Numbered from the stretch's first letter, positions 8,404 through 18,200 are shown. The stretch is DNA of 64,000 bases from Bifidobacterium crudilactis (GCF_000738005.1 NZ_JHAL01000002.1:62001-126000), one strand, 5' to 3'. Notes: generated from the letters alone by a model not told the origin. Program-made: numbers and translations.

Positions 8404-9552
8404 ATGGCGGAGCTGCGTGGGCCTGACAGTTCGGAAGATGTGAAGCGTCGACGGTTGGGCGAACAGGCGGTCTTTCCCGAAACCGTCGACGTGAACATTC
8501 GTCAGCTCGATCCCATTCCGGCTCCGCGTTCCTTCATCAAGGAGCTGCCATTGGGCGCGGAACAGGCGAATCTGGTTCTGAAATCCCGCCACGATGTACG
8601 TCATGTGCTCGGCGGCAGCGATGATCGCCTTCTGGTGATCGTAGGGCCCTGTTCCATTCATGATCCCGCGGCCGCCAAGGACTATGCGCGCCGCCTGGCC
8701 ACCGTCAGCCATGAGCTTGGCGACCGTCTGGTCATGGTGATGCGCGTGTATTTCGAAAAGCCCCGAACCACCGTTGGATGGAAGGGCCTTATCAACGACC
8801 CTGATCTCGATGGCACGTACGATATCCGCAAAGGCATGTGGCTCGCCCGCAGAACCCTGCTCGATGTGCTCGACGCGGGCATACCGGCCGCCACTGAATG
8901 GCTGGACCCGATCACTCCGCAGTATCTCTCGGACGCGGTGAGCTGGGGTGCCATCGGTGCGCGCAACACCGAAAGCCAGGTCCATCGTGAATTGGCCAGC
9001 GGACTGTCGATGCCGGTAGGCTTCAAGAATTCGACGGACGGCAACGTGAAGGCTGCAGCCGATTCTTGTTTTGCTGCCGCATCAGAGCATCACTTCCTGT
9101 CCATCAACCTCGACGGCCATGTCATAGCCGCCGAGACGCGGGGTAATCCGGATTGCCACCTGATACTTCGTGGTTCCTCACACGGTCCGAACTATGATGC
9201 GGAATCGGTCCGCAGCGCGATGCAGGCTCTGGGCCGTTCCCAAGCCAGCGGGCCGAGTCTGCACGGGCTCATCATCGATGCAGCGCATGGCAATTCCGGC
9301 AAGGACGAAGTCATCGAGGCCGATGTGGTCGAGCGCATCGCGGCAAGGCTTGCCGCAGGCGAAACCGGAATTTCGGGCATCATGATGGAAAGCTTCATCG
9401 AAGCGGGCAATCAGCAGCCGGCTCCCCTGTCGCAACTCGTATACGGGAAATCGGTGACCGACCCTTGCATTCCCTGGGAACGCACCAATCAGCTCCTGCA
9501 CACATTGGCAGATGCCGTGACCTCGCGACGTCACCTGGAATCAGGCAGATAA
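8404..9552 (+). CDS. aroG: 3-deoxy-7-phosphoheptulonate synthase, class I (first paralogue)
   Basis: Condenses phosphoenolpyruvate and erythrose 4-phosphate, the entry step of the shikimate pathway to aromatic amino acids. Family motifs are complete: LLVIVGPCSIHD, TTVGWKGLINDP, GAIGARNTESQ, GLSMPVGFKNSTDG, DAAHGNSGKD and IMMESFIEAGNQ. It is 382 aa and of the AroF/G/H type. ATG 8404 follows GAGGAG; a GTG at 8401 is the alternative. The stop codon TAA lies inside the palindrome 9547-9619. A paralogue begins 90 bp downstream. The pair probably differ in feedback inhibition, which cannot be read from sequence here. Confidence 0.95.
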   Translation: MAELRGPDSSEDVKRRRLGEQAVFPETVDVNIRQLDPIPAPRSFIKELPLGAEQANLVLKSRHDVRHVLGGSDDRLLVIVGPCSIHDPAAAKDYARRLATVSHELGDRLVMVMRVYFEKPRTTVGWKGLINDPDLDGTYDIRKGMWLARRTLLDVLDAGIPAATEWLDPITPQYLSDAVSWGAIGARNTESQVHRELASGLSMPVGFKNSTDGNVKAAADSCFAAASEHHFLSINLDGHVIAAETRGNPDCHLILRGSSHGPNYDAESVRSAMQALGRSQASGPSLHGLIIDAAHGNSGKDEVIEADVVERIAARLAAGETGISGIMMESFIEAGNQQPAPLSQLVYGKSVTDPCIPWERTNQLLHTLADAVTSRRHLESGR

Positions 9553-9619
9553 CTGCACCATCAGTGAAGTTCAATCAGCATAATTAAGGGAAATAACTTC
9601 ACTGATGATGCAGTTGTCT
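9547..9619. repeat. Palindromic intergenic element, divergent family A member
   Basis: The outer AGATAACTGCA and its complement (AGACAACTGCA on the other strand) match family A. The inner arms are different: CCATCAGTGAAGTT pairs with AACTTCACTGATGATG. The loop is AT-rich. It sits between the two DAHP synthase genes and supplies the TAA stop of the first one. Confidence 0.75.
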
Positions 9620-9642
9620 CTGTTGGGTACACTAGGTCGGGA

Positions 9643-10845
9643 ATGGAGGAGCCGATGGATGGCAGTCGCACCGAGAATGAATCCGAGCAGCATGACGCCG
9701 TACGCAAGGCGATAGCCGCCGGGGAGAATCCCCTGTCGATCGACGGGGTTCCCCGTTGGGAGGATGAAGTCGGCATAGACCCCATCGTCAACCGGCGCGT
9801 GCTGGAACTCGACCCCTTGCCCACACCGGCTCGTGTACTCAGCGATCTGCCGCTGACGCAGGCTTCGCGCGATGTGGTCGCATATTCGCGCGATGAATTG
9901 CGTGCCTGCCTCTACGGGCAGGACGATCGGCTGCTGGTGATCGTCGGCCCCTGCTCGGTTCATGATCCTCGTGCGGCCCTCGACTATGCTCAACGCCTGG
10001 CACGTCTGAAGAAGGAGCTCGAAGGGGAACTGATGATCGTGATGCGGGTGTATTTCGAGAAGCCGCGCACCACCGTCGGATGGAAGGGGTTGATCAACGA
10101 TCCGGACATCGATGGCAGCCATCGCATCCGCAAGGGTCTGCTTCTTGCGCGAAAGATTCTTCTGGACGTTCTGAGCACAGGACTGCCTGCGGCGACGGAG
10201 TTTCTGGAACCGACATCCCCGCAGTTCATTTCCGATGCCATCACCTGGGGGGCGATTGGCGCTCGCAACACCGAAAGCCAGATTCACCGCCAGCTCGCCA
10301 GTGGTCTGTCCATGCCCGTCGGCTTCAAGAACGCCACCGACGGCAGCGTGAAGGCCGCTGTGGACGGGTGCTTCACGGCAGCACAGCAGCACACCTTCTT
10401 CGGCATTGACCACGAGGGACGTGCGGCGGCCGTCGAGACGCTCGGCAACCCGGATTGCCATGTGGTCCTGCGTGGTTCGTCGCACGGCCCGAATTTCGAC
10501 CAGGCTTCGGTGCGTGAGGCCATGAAGAGCGTGCGGAGGGAGTTGCCCGCGCAATCAGCCGCCGCGCATGGCCTGGTAATCGATGCCTCCCACGGCAATT
10601 CCGGCAAGGACGAGCACCGTCAGATGCAGGTCGTGCGCAATATCGCCTCGCGTATCGCCGCAGGGGAGCAGGGCATCACCGGTCTGATGATGGAGAGCTT
10701 CATCGAGGGCGGCAATCAGCCCGCCGCACCCCTCGCTCAGCTGGTGTACGGCAAGTCCATCACCGACAGGTGTATTTCCTGGCCGGATACCGAACGGCTT
10801 CTTCGGGAGTTGGCCGATGCGGTCAGCACTCGCCGATGGAATTAG
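9643..10845 (+). CDS. aroF: 3-deoxy-7-phosphoheptulonate synthase, class I (second paralogue)
   Basis: Same reaction and fold as the gene upstream: LLVIVGPCSVHD, TTVGWKGLINDPD, GAIGARNTESQ, DASHGNSGKD and LMMESFIEGGNQ. It has a longer N-terminus and one extra short segment, giving 400 aa. A -10-like TACACT at 9628-9633 lies nine bases before the ATG, so it may be transcribed independently without a leader; an ATG at 9655 is the alternative start. The tandem arrangement suggests an old duplication with separate control. The symbol is only a family-level guess. Confidence 0.93.
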   Translation: MEEPMDGSRTENESEQHDAVRKAIAAGENPLSIDGVPRWEDEVGIDPIVNRRVLELDPLPTPARVLSDLPLTQASRDVVAYSRDELRACLYGQDDRLLVIVGPCSVHDPRAALDYAQRLARLKKELEGELMIVMRVYFEKPRTTVGWKGLINDPDIDGSHRIRKGLLLARKILLDVLSTGLPAATEFLEPTSPQFISDAITWGAIGARNTESQIHRQLASGLSMPVGFKNATDGSVKAAVDGCFTAAQQHTFFGIDHEGRAAAVETLGNPDCHVVLRGSSHGPNFDQASVREAMKSVRRELPAQSAAAHGLVIDASHGNSGKDEHRQMQVVRNIASRIAAGEQGITGLMMESFIEGGNQPAAPLAQLVYGKSITDRCISWPDTERLLRELADAVSTRRWN

Positions 10846-10931
10846 GCGCAAGACGAACCGTATACACGCGCTCCTTCGTTTCCGGTATTCCCCCGGCTAT
10901 GCTCGAATGAGCGTAGAACAGGAGAATTGGT

Positions 10932-11681
10932 ATGACGGAACAGCAAGGCACTGAAACTTCACGGCAGGTCGGCGCTTCGCAGCAGGCGGTGGCGATTATC
11001 GGCGCTCTGGAAGAAGAAGTGAATCTTATCGCCCGGTCGCTTCATGACGTCGAGCACATGGAAGCCTCACGACGGGCGGGTCTCGACGTGGTCAGCGGGA
11101 CGCTTCACAAGGATGACGGCGGCGACATCAGGGTGGTCGCGACGGTTGGCGGCATGGGCACGGTCAACGCCGCAGCGACGACGCAGCATCTCATCGACGT
11201 GTATCGGCCCGGAGCGGTCATCTTCTCCGGTATAGCGGGCAATCTGAATCCTTCCCTGCATATCAACGATGTGGTGCTCGGCGGCACCTTGCGCTATCTG
11301 GATTCGGATATGCGTCTTATCGGGCAGTTCGCACCCAAAACCGAGGAATTCCATTCCGACGGTCATCTGCTGGATGTGGCCGATAGAGCGCTGTCGCAGA
11401 TGGACATCACCCATATCGTGGGCATCATCGCCTCAGGCGATTATTTCGTCGATACTCCGGAGAAGACGCAACAGGTCGTCCGGGAGACCGGTGCCGACGC
11501 GGTGGAGATGGAAGGCGCGGCCGTCGCTCATGTCGCCGCACGCAACGAGGTGCCGGCTCTGGTGATCCGTGCGCTCAGTGATAACGCCGATACCGATTAC
11601 GAGGTGTTCAAGGAATTCGACATCAGCGAATATGCGGATACCGCCGCGCGTCTGGTCATCCGGATTCTCACGCAGCTCTGA
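10932..11681 (+). CDS. mtnN: 5'-methylthioadenosine/S-adenosylhomocysteine nucleosidase
   Basis: Hydrolyses MTA and S-adenosylhomocysteine, recycling methionine by-products and producing the AI-2 precursor. Recognisable by AIIGALEEEVNLI at the N-terminus, GGMGTVNAA, FSGIAGNLNP, the substrate-binding VEMEGAAVAHVA and RALSDNAD with the catalytic Asp. It is 249 aa with a slightly extended polar N-terminus. The start is well supported by AGGAGAATTGGT before the ATG, with a TATGCT -10 near 10898. A family A palindrome 46 bp downstream is the only 3' structure. Confidence 0.93.
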   Translation: MTEQQGTETSRQVGASQQAVAIIGALEEEVNLIARSLHDVEHMEASRRAGLDVVSGTLHKDDGGDIRVVATVGGMGTVNAAATTQHLIDVYRPGAVIFSGIAGNLNPSLHINDVVLGGTLRYLDSDMRLIGQFAPKTEEFHSDGHLLDVADRALSQMDITHIVGIIASGDYFVDTPEKTQQVVRETGADAVEMEGAAVAHVAARNEVPALVIRALSDNADTDYEVFKEFDISEYADTAARLVIRILTQL

Positions 11682-11726
11682 ACCTGAGACAAATGACTTT
11701 TCGGCGTGTATGGGGCCATCTAATAC

Positions 11727-11797
11727 GATAACTGCACTAAAAGGACAGCTTTTCGGAGAAATTTTTACCATATTGCTGTCCTTTTAGTGCAGTTATC
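11727..11797. repeat. Palindromic intergenic element, family A (orientation A)
   Basis: Arms GATAACTGCACTAAAAGGAC and complement; the loop begins CTTTTCGGAGAAATTTTT. It lies between mtnN and the rplJ promoter, in the same orientation as the copies at 3722 and 52459. Confidence 0.9.
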
Positions 11798-11847
11798 TAA
11801 CTCTCTGGTGTCGCACACGCTCGGGGCGGCCGGGAACATCCGTGAAC

Positions 11848-11876
11848 TTGCGGTGGTCGGCAACTGCGTGTAGAGT
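11848..11876 (+). promoter_or_regulatory. Promoter of rplJ-rplL
   Basis: -35 TTGCGG at 11848-11853, a 17-bp spacer, and -10 TAGAGT at 11871-11876. It implies a transcript start near 11883 and a leader of about 240 nt before rplJ, as is usual for this operon. Confidence 0.7.
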
Positions 11877-11882
11877 CGCACG

Positions 11883-12125
11883 ATGTAAACCACAGACCGT
11901 TGGTTGGAACTATTTGGTTCACGAAGTTTGGTTCGCCAAGCCATCGCAGGTTGAGATTGATTGCCCTTCACGGGTGTTCGTGGCGCGAGAGCGCAAAACG
12001 AACCGAGATTGATGCTCCGCCTGCGTGCGGGGCTTTTTTATTGCCCTGATTTGCGCTTATCAGATGTGCGTGCATCACTGGTTGCGAATGCAATCCGATT
12101 GACGGCCGCTTTAGGAAGGAACGCC
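11883..12125 (+). ncRNA. Ribosomal protein L10 leader with attenuator-like hairpin
   Basis: The long 5' leader of rplJ contains a G/C stem at 12014-12033 (GCTCCGC paired with GCGGGGC) followed by six T residues, a complete intrinsic terminator shape about 90 nt before the gene. In many bacteria the L10(L12)4 complex binds the rplJ leader to repress its own operon; here the terminator suggests control by attenuation. The exact L10-binding fold was not modelled. Confidence 0.55.
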
Positions 12126-12647
12126 ATGAAAAGGCCCGAAAAGGAAGAGGTGGTTGCAGAGCTTACGGGTAAATTCCGTGATGCCGACGCAATCCTGCTC
12201 ACCGAGTACCGCGGGCTCAGTGTCCCGCAGATCGCAGACCTGCGTGACAAACTAGGCCGCGATACTTCCTATGCCGTGGCGAAGAACACGCTCGCACGCA
12301 TTGCAGCCAAGGAGGCTGGTGTAGACGGACTCGACGAATTGCTCGCCGGACCCACCGCCATCACCTTCGTCAAGGGCGATTATGTCCAGGCAGCAAAGAC
12401 CTTGCGTGACTTCAACAAGGCAAACAAACAGCTCGTCGTCAAGGGCGGTTTCGCAGACGGAACCATCTATGACGCCGAGGGTGTAACCAAGCTCGCGGAT
12501 CTCGAATCCCGCGAGGTTCTGCTTTCCAAGATGGCCGGCGCGCTCAAGGGCACGATGGCCAAGGCGGCATTCGCCTTCGTCGCACTGCCTACCAAGGCCG
12601 TACGTACGATCGATGCGCTGCGCGAGAAGCAGGAGCAGGCCGCCTGA
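12126..12647 (+). CDS. rplJ: 50S ribosomal protein L10
   Basis: Base of the ribosomal stalk; it anchors L7/L12 dimers and takes part in factor binding. MKRPEKEEVVAELTGKF and LLTEYRGLSVPQIADLR are typical of the family, followed by YAVAKNTL and the long C-terminal helix that carries L7/L12. The start is ATG 12126 behind GGAAGGA; an open frame reaching further upstream crosses the leader hairpin and is not coding. It is followed by rplL 109 bp downstream. Confidence 0.97.
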   Translation: MKRPEKEEVVAELTGKFRDADAILLTEYRGLSVPQIADLRDKLGRDTSYAVAKNTLARIAAKEAGVDGLDELLAGPTAITFVKGDYVQAAKTLRDFNKANKQLVVKGGFADGTIYDAEGVTKLADLESREVLLSKMAGALKGTMAKAAFAFVALPTKAVRTIDALREKQEQAA

Positions 12648-12756
12648 TAATCACCGCGGTGTATTCCGTGGCTTTGGCTGTCTCACTGGTAACAACAAGA
12701 AGATGTGGCGATTCGCACCGTAGGGTGTGGAATCGTATGAATGAAAGGAAGCCATT

Positions 12757-13140
12757 ATGGCTAAGCTCTCTGCTGATGAGCTCCTTGACGCGTTCAAGGA
12801 AATGACCCTGGTCGAGCTCTCTGACTTCGTCAAGAAGTTCGAGGACGAATTCGACGTCGAAGCTGCTGCTCCCGTAGCCGCCGTCGCCGCTGCCCCCGGT
12901 GCAGCCGCAGGTGCTGCCGAGGAAGAGAAGGATGAGTTCGACGTCATCCTGTCCTCCGTCGGTGACAAGAAGATCCAGGTCATCAAGGCCGTTCGCGCCC
13001 TGACCAACCTTGGTCTCGCCGAGGCGAAGGGTCTCGTTGACTCAGCTCCTAAGGCTGTTCTCGAGAAGGCCAAGAAGGAAGACGCCGACAAGGCCAAGGC
13101 CGCTCTCGAAGAGGCCGGCGCGACTGTCGAACTCAAGTAG
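12757..13140 (+). CDS. rplL: 50S ribosomal protein L7/L12
   Basis: Multi-copy stalk protein that recruits translational GTPases. The N-terminal dimerisation helix ([20 protein letters not shown]) is followed by an Ala/Pro/Gly hinge, and the C-terminal domain carries the GTPase-binding surface ([20 protein letters not shown]). It is 127 aa, and codon use is highly biased as expected for an abundant protein. The ATG follows GAAAGGAAG. It ends the operon before a strong terminator. Confidence 0.98.
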   Translation: MAKLSADELLDAFKEMTLVELSDFVKKFEDEFDVEAAAPVAAVAAAPGAAAGAAEEEKDEFDVILSSVGDKKIQVIKAVRALTNLGLAEAKGLVDSAPKAVLEKAKKEDADKAKAALEEAGATVELK

Positions 13141-13152
13141 TTATCGCTGTCC

Positions 13153-13208
13153 AAAACCCCGCATGCGCTCACTGTTCCTTGCGAATGGCGAATGTACGCG
13201 GGGTTTTT
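13153..13208 (+). terminator. Rho-independent terminator after rplL
   Basis: AAAACCCCGC is complementary to GCGGGGTTTT, with a long, partly structured loop and a T5 tail at 13204-13208. This closes the rplJ-rplL operon. Confidence 0.8.
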
Positions 13209-13262
13209 GCATGCGTACGCACAATTTGAGAGCTGACGATGTCAATATATGTCGGTGTCTGT

Positions 13263-13376
13263 CGTTTGTGTAGGGATTTCTGCGATGAGATACCGTCCGT
13301 CTGATTCACATTGACGGAATTCCTCGGAAATTCGCCCCATCATGCGCGGTTGTACATAGAAATCCCTACACAAACG
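13263..13376. repeat. Paired 16-bp inverted-repeat element, family B copy 1 (114 bp)
   Basis: Bounded by CGTTTGTGTAGGGATT and its exact complement. The 82-bp interior is unrelated to that of the other four copies; it contains TCCGTC/GACGGA and GAATT/AATTC mini-inverted repeats. It lies between the rplL terminator and the FHA gene, ending 221 bp before that start codon. Confidence 0.85.
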
Positions 13377-13596
13377 CAACTTATGTATGTCTTCGGTCTC
13401 AAAACCCCTCGAATTTGCAATACGGCAGCTATTTCACGGCTAGCGAAGCCTCTGATGCGGTCAAGGGGGTGCAAGAGTGGTGTCGAATTCAATGATTATG
13501 GGAGAATGCCGCCAATATCCCTCACCATCCAGTGTTTTCATGACACAATGACAGGTAGTGTGTAGTCTTGGACATTTTTCAGGGAGGACGACAGCA

Positions 13597-15249
13597 GTGA
13601 GTGGTGAGCAGCGACCGTCGCAGCAGTGGATCGTCAAAGTCAGTGGTGCGGAAGACGTCTCAGTGGCGCCTGGCGAGAGTATCGAAATCGGCAGAAAGCC
13701 GATGCGTCCCATAGCGGGCGATGATGTCCGGCGTCTTGATGTTCCGGACAGCACCAAATCCATGTCGAAACGTCATGCCGTTTTCACGGTGACGGTTTCG
13801 GGTTCGGCGACGCTTCGTGACTGTGGCTCCACGAACGGTTCCTACATCGTGCGCAACGACGGCGGTTTGATCAGGGTGCCCCTGGATACCGACTTTCTGC
13901 TCCCGCGTTCGCCGATGCGTTTCCAGTTCGGGGACGTGCCCGTCGATTTCGTCAAAGTCTCGGTCGCCCGCGACGATAAGCCAGCTCAGAGCGTTGCCGA
14001 CCTGTTTACCTATGCCACGTCCGAAGCGGCCAAAGAACCGGATGCCGCAGATATGTCCGTTGATGACATCCTGGACCTGCGTGCCGGTGAACCGACGAGC
14101 GCATTCGACGCCAGCAGCGTGCGAAGCAGAATTCATGCCCTGCACGACCAGGCGATAAGGGACCAGCAGGAGTATGGCCAGGAGCCGTCCGAGGGCGATG
14201 CCGCGCATCCTCTGCAGAACAACAGCGTTCAGGCCGGTATCCAGGCGAAGTTGTCCGGCGCTCCGGAGTCACAGGAGCAGTCCCGGGAACAAGGGCTGTC
14301 GGATGCCGCCCATGATGAGGCGGAGAGCACCACGGTCATGTCACCTATCCGCGATGGCGCAGCGAAGGCCGTCGCTGCTTCGTCACCGTCTTCCAACCCT
14401 CTGGCGGGAACCCAGTCAGATGACTCCGGGCAGCGGGATGATGAGCAGACGACCAGGAGCGACGGACAGGCCGCAGGCGAGGACATCGCCACGGGTGAAG
14501 GCGCCGACGATGCCGAGGGCGCTGACGAGAATCGAGTCCCAGCGGCAGGCTCCGAGCCGCAGCTGGCGGATGTTCAGGCTGCCCCCTCACATGACCAGGA
14601 ATCATCCGGGTCGGAGGATACCGTGCCTGCGGATGACGTTGCGAACCCCGCGGACCATGCACAGCGCGATCTCTTCGCCGACGCGTTGGATGGCGTATTC
14701 GCCGGTGATGCCGGTGATGCCGGTATTCAGGAAGGCAATGTGAAGAGTGCGGCAGCGAGCGCGGACAACGATTCCGCGACGATGCTGCCAACGGCGGTGG
14801 CTCAAGGTGCCGCAGCGGCACAGACGGCCGCGAATGCCGTGCACTTCGAACCCCTGGCGGCCGCTCGGCTTTCGTCGCAGGAACAGTCCCGTGAGCAGGA
14901 AGCCTTCGAACATTCGGATGCGGGTCAGCCGACGAGCGCGGTTCTGCAGTCCTCGGCGATATACGAGCCGGGCTCTGTTTTTGAGCGTGTGTCTCAGGGC
15001 GATTTCGACCAGCACCAGCCTGTGGTGGAAGTGGAGGGCATGACCTCCGACGATGCCCGGAACACCAGGGATTTCGCGGAGCAGTTCGAGATGGCCAAAC
15101 ACCCGGAGCTGCTGCCTTTCCTGGCCATGAATGTGGCTTTATACGACGATTTGTATGCCTGGCTGTCTGCTCAAGGCAATCAAGATGTGGATACCGCCCT
15201 GTCCAAGAACAAGGGATATCAGGAGTATTTGGCGGCGACACGGAAGTGA
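13597..15249 (+). CDS. FHA-domain protein with acidic linker and C-terminal repeat domain
   Basis: FHA domains bind phosphothreonine peptides, usually those made by Ser/Thr kinases. The key positions are present: GR at residues 32-33, SKRH at 57-60 and GSTNGS at 77-82. A disordered Ala/Asp/Glu/Gln-rich linker of about 350 residues follows. The last 75 residues (FAEQFEMAKHPELLPFLAMN, then YDDLYAWLSAQG) look like a leucine-rich-repeat-variant module common in bifidobacterial proteins. GTG 13597 is chosen because GGAGG at 13584-13588 precedes it. The stop lies seven bases before the next gene, so the two are co-translated. No kinase or phosphatase is encoded nearby. Confidence 0.75.
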   Translation: MSGEQRPSQQWIVKVSGAEDVSVAPGESIEIGRKPMRPIAGDDVRRLDVPDSTKSMSKRHAVFTVTVSGSATLRDCGSTNGSYIVRNDGGLIRVPLDTDFLLPRSPMRFQFGDVPVDFVKVSVARDDKPAQSVADLFTYATSEAAKEPDAADMSVDDILDLRAGEPTSAFDASSVRSRIHALHDQAIRDQQEYGQEPSEGDAAHPLQNNSVQAGIQAKLSGAPESQEQSREQGLSDAAHDEAESTTVMSPIRDGAAKAVAASSPSSNPLAGTQSDDSGQRDDEQTTRSDGQAAGEDIATGEGADDAEGADENRVPAAGSEPQLADVQAAPSHDQESSGSEDTVPADDVANPADHAQRDLFADALDGVFAGDAGDAGIQEGNVKSAAASADNDSATMLPTAVAQGAAAAQTAANAVHFEPLAAARLSSQEQSREQEAFEHSDAGQPTSAVLQSSAIYEPGSVFERVSQGDFDQHQPVVEVEGMTSDDARNTRDFAEQFEMAKHPELLPFLAMNVALYDDLYAWLSAQGNQDVDTALSKNKGYQEYLAATRK

Positions 15250-15256
15250 GTAATGA

Positions 15257-18200
15257 ATGAGTGAATCACAGGGTATCTCCGAGACGGAAGCAACGGGCGC
15301 GCCGAGTAATGAGCCGCTTTCGCTTGAACGCATTCGTCAGTGGCGCCGCTCATACCAAGCGGGCGTCGGTTCCACACCTCTGGAGGATATTTCACAACTC
15401 TCCGCCAGCCTCGACCTGACCCATGCACACCCTTCCGGCATAGCGCAGCTTTTCGCCAGCGGGCAGGTGCATCTGGATGGACTGTTCCGTGATAACGGCA
15501 TGCTGAGAGCTGCGAACCGTCGTTTGGAACGGGTGTTGGATGACAGGGCAACCAAGGAACGCATCAGCGGCTGCGCCGAATTGTCGCTTATCATCGGAGT
15601 CGCCACATGGCAGGGCAACTCCATGCCGGTGCTGCTGTACCCCGTGACCATCGAGAGAAACGCGGCCTCCTTCTCCAAATCATCCATCCGCTTCACCGGC
15701 AAAGTCGGCATCAACAGCGCTCTGGTGTCCGCACTGCGCGAACGAGGAATCGGGATAGATTCGAAGGAGCTTTTCGACTCTTCTCATTACGAGGGCGGAA
15801 CGCCTGAGACATCCGCCCTGTTCAGTGTGATTTCGGGGCAGGCGCAGCATCTGATTCAGGACTTCACCATTGACCGTAAGGTGATTCTGGGCTGCTTCGT
15901 AGAGCCCTCTGCTCTGCTGATGGGTGAGAGCCTGCAGATCATCGACGACCTTGAAGACGGCCCCTTGGGCAATACGGTTCTGGACGCGCTGGCGGGTGAC
16001 CGCAAGTCCATCGAGGAACTCAGTCATCAGGAAGTGCCGGAATTCAGTCCTTTCGACGCCGATCCCCATGCGGAATTCGATATAGGCGATGTAGACAACT
16101 CCGTGAGATACGCCTCCTTCCTGGCCGCGGCAGGCAAGTCCGTATTCGTCGACGAACCTAATGGCAAGGCGGGCGCAGTGCACGCTGCGGCAATCGCCTC
16201 GCGGTGCGTGATGAATGGCAGAAGCGTGCTCTACGTGCCCTGTGTGGCAGATCAGAAGAGGCAATTCGCTCAGGAACTGCGCAGCAGCGAAATGAACGAT
16301 TTGATGCTGGACATCACCGAAGGCGATACCAACAAGGCCATAGACCGCCAGCTCATCAACGCGGTGGGATTCCAGCCGGGGAGCGCTTCGGCGCATTTCG
16401 ACCAACTCGCCGACGAGCTTGTCGGCGTGCGTTCACGGCTCACCCGGTATCTTGGTGATTTGCACGGGATTAGCGAGCAGTGGGGCGTCAGCGCATACCA
16501 GACCATTCAGAATCTGGCCAATATCGCCGCGCTGCCCTCTCATCCGGCAACGCACGTCAGGTTGAGTCCGCAGACCACGCGAAGCCTGGTCTCTTCGATG
16601 AAGCAGTGGTGTCAGAAACTCGAGCGTGCCGCAGAACTCGGAGAGTTCACCATCGGCCCGGACGACACGGCGTGGTATCACGCAGGGCTGTTCACCGAGG
16701 ATGAAGCCGTGGGCGCGTATGAGCGCGTGGTGCGGATGCTGGAGAACCTGCTCCCCGCCACACGCACGCAGGTCGCCGCGACGGTCAACACCTGCGGTTT
16801 CCCCGTTCCCGCAACAGCCCAGGACTGGAGCCGGCAAGTCGCCGTCCTCAAGAATCTCAGGCGCGTGCTCGACGTGTTCCAGCCGGAGATTTTCGAACGC
16901 GACATCGCCGCGATGATAGAGGCATCGAAGTCGAAGGCGAAGCGCAAGACCGAAGGCACCTCGATGGGATTCTGGGAGCGCCGCCGTCATGTTAAGGAGG
17001 CCAAGAGTCTGCTGAGAGCGGGCGCGCAGGTCGAGAATCTGCACGATGCCCTGGTCGTCGTGGCCAAGCAGTCGGCGCAGTGGCGCACCCTGGTGCCTCA
17101 TGGAGGCTGGCCCGTTCTACCGAATCGTCTGGATGACATCATCGAGACCGAGGATGCGGTCTCACGCGATATGACCGCCCTGAACGTCGTTCTTGCATCC
17201 ACGCCTGAAGGCGGTGATTTGGAGTCCATCGGCCTCAACGATGTGGAGAACAGACTCAGGCGCTTGTTCGAGGACCATCTGGCTCTCGAATCCTTGCCTG
17301 AACGCAGCACGCTCGAACGCGATTTCCAGACCATGGGGCTCGGTGAGCTGGTGGAGGATCTGCACGCACGTCGCGTCAAACGTGAAGGTGTCGCGGCGGA
17401 ACTGCAACTCGCCTGGTGGACCACCGTCTTCGAGGACATCGTACGTTCCTCGGCAATCATCTCGAACCAGGACGGTTCGGCCTTGTCCAATGCCGCCGAG
17501 CGCTTCAACCAAGTCGATACCGAGCATGTGCGCAGCGTGGGCGCGATGGTCGCTCAGGAGGCTACCAGGAGGCTTTCGGAACAGCTGTTCGCGCGTACCC
17601 AGGAAGCGAATCAGCTGCACACGCTGCTTGCCGGGAGACATAAGCTGCCGCTGAGCAAGTTGCGTCAGGCGCATCCGACCCTGTTCTCTGCCGCCAAGCC
17701 CATTCTGATAGCTACTCCCGCAACGCTTGCGGCTCTCACCGAGCCCGAACAGCTGACCGATGTGGCCATAATCGATGCAGCTGCCCACGTCCCGTCGATC
17801 GAGTTGCTGAGCATTCTCAGCCGTGTTCGTCAGGTGGTCGTCATCGCCCATGGTCCGACGGTGACCTCGGAGGGTCTCAAGGCATTGATGGGCATGCTGA
17901 TACGAGTTCCCGTGCGTACCAGGCCCGATCGCCGAGCGCCGCAGTTGTCGGGCTTCCTGCGCGACCATGGCTATGGCGAGCTGCAGGTAGACCCGGCTTC
18001 GGAGAATGCTCGCGGAGTGGTGACGTACACCCGTGTCGAAGGCAGCGGCGTCCCGGTGATGTCCTCGGGGCTGGTCGAATCCAGCCAGCAGGAGATCGAC
18101 AAGGTCGTCGAGATGCTCAGGCATCGTGCGCGCAGCTTTACCATCGTTCCGGCCTCCTATCTGCTCAGCGTGGTGACCTTGTCTCCCACTCACCGCACCA

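Noticed and set aside
9571..10554. A 327-codon minus-strand frame opposite the second DAHP synthase, with a similar frame opposite the first
   Set aside because: Both are antisense shadows of two homologous genes, which explains why they look alike to each other.
11961..12125. A 55-residue N-terminal extension of L10
   Set aside because: It reads through the leader terminator hairpin; the conserved L10 start is ATG 12126 with a good ribosome-binding site.
13263..13376. Integron attC site
   Set aside because: The ends lack the GTTRRRY/RYYYAAC core sites, the elements carry no gene cassettes, and no integrase is present.
14345..15241. A 298-codon minus-strand frame opposite the FHA protein linker
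   Set aside because: Composition is Pro/Arg/Ser-rich as expected from the complement of Ala/Asp/Gln codons; the FHA frame is clearly the coding one.
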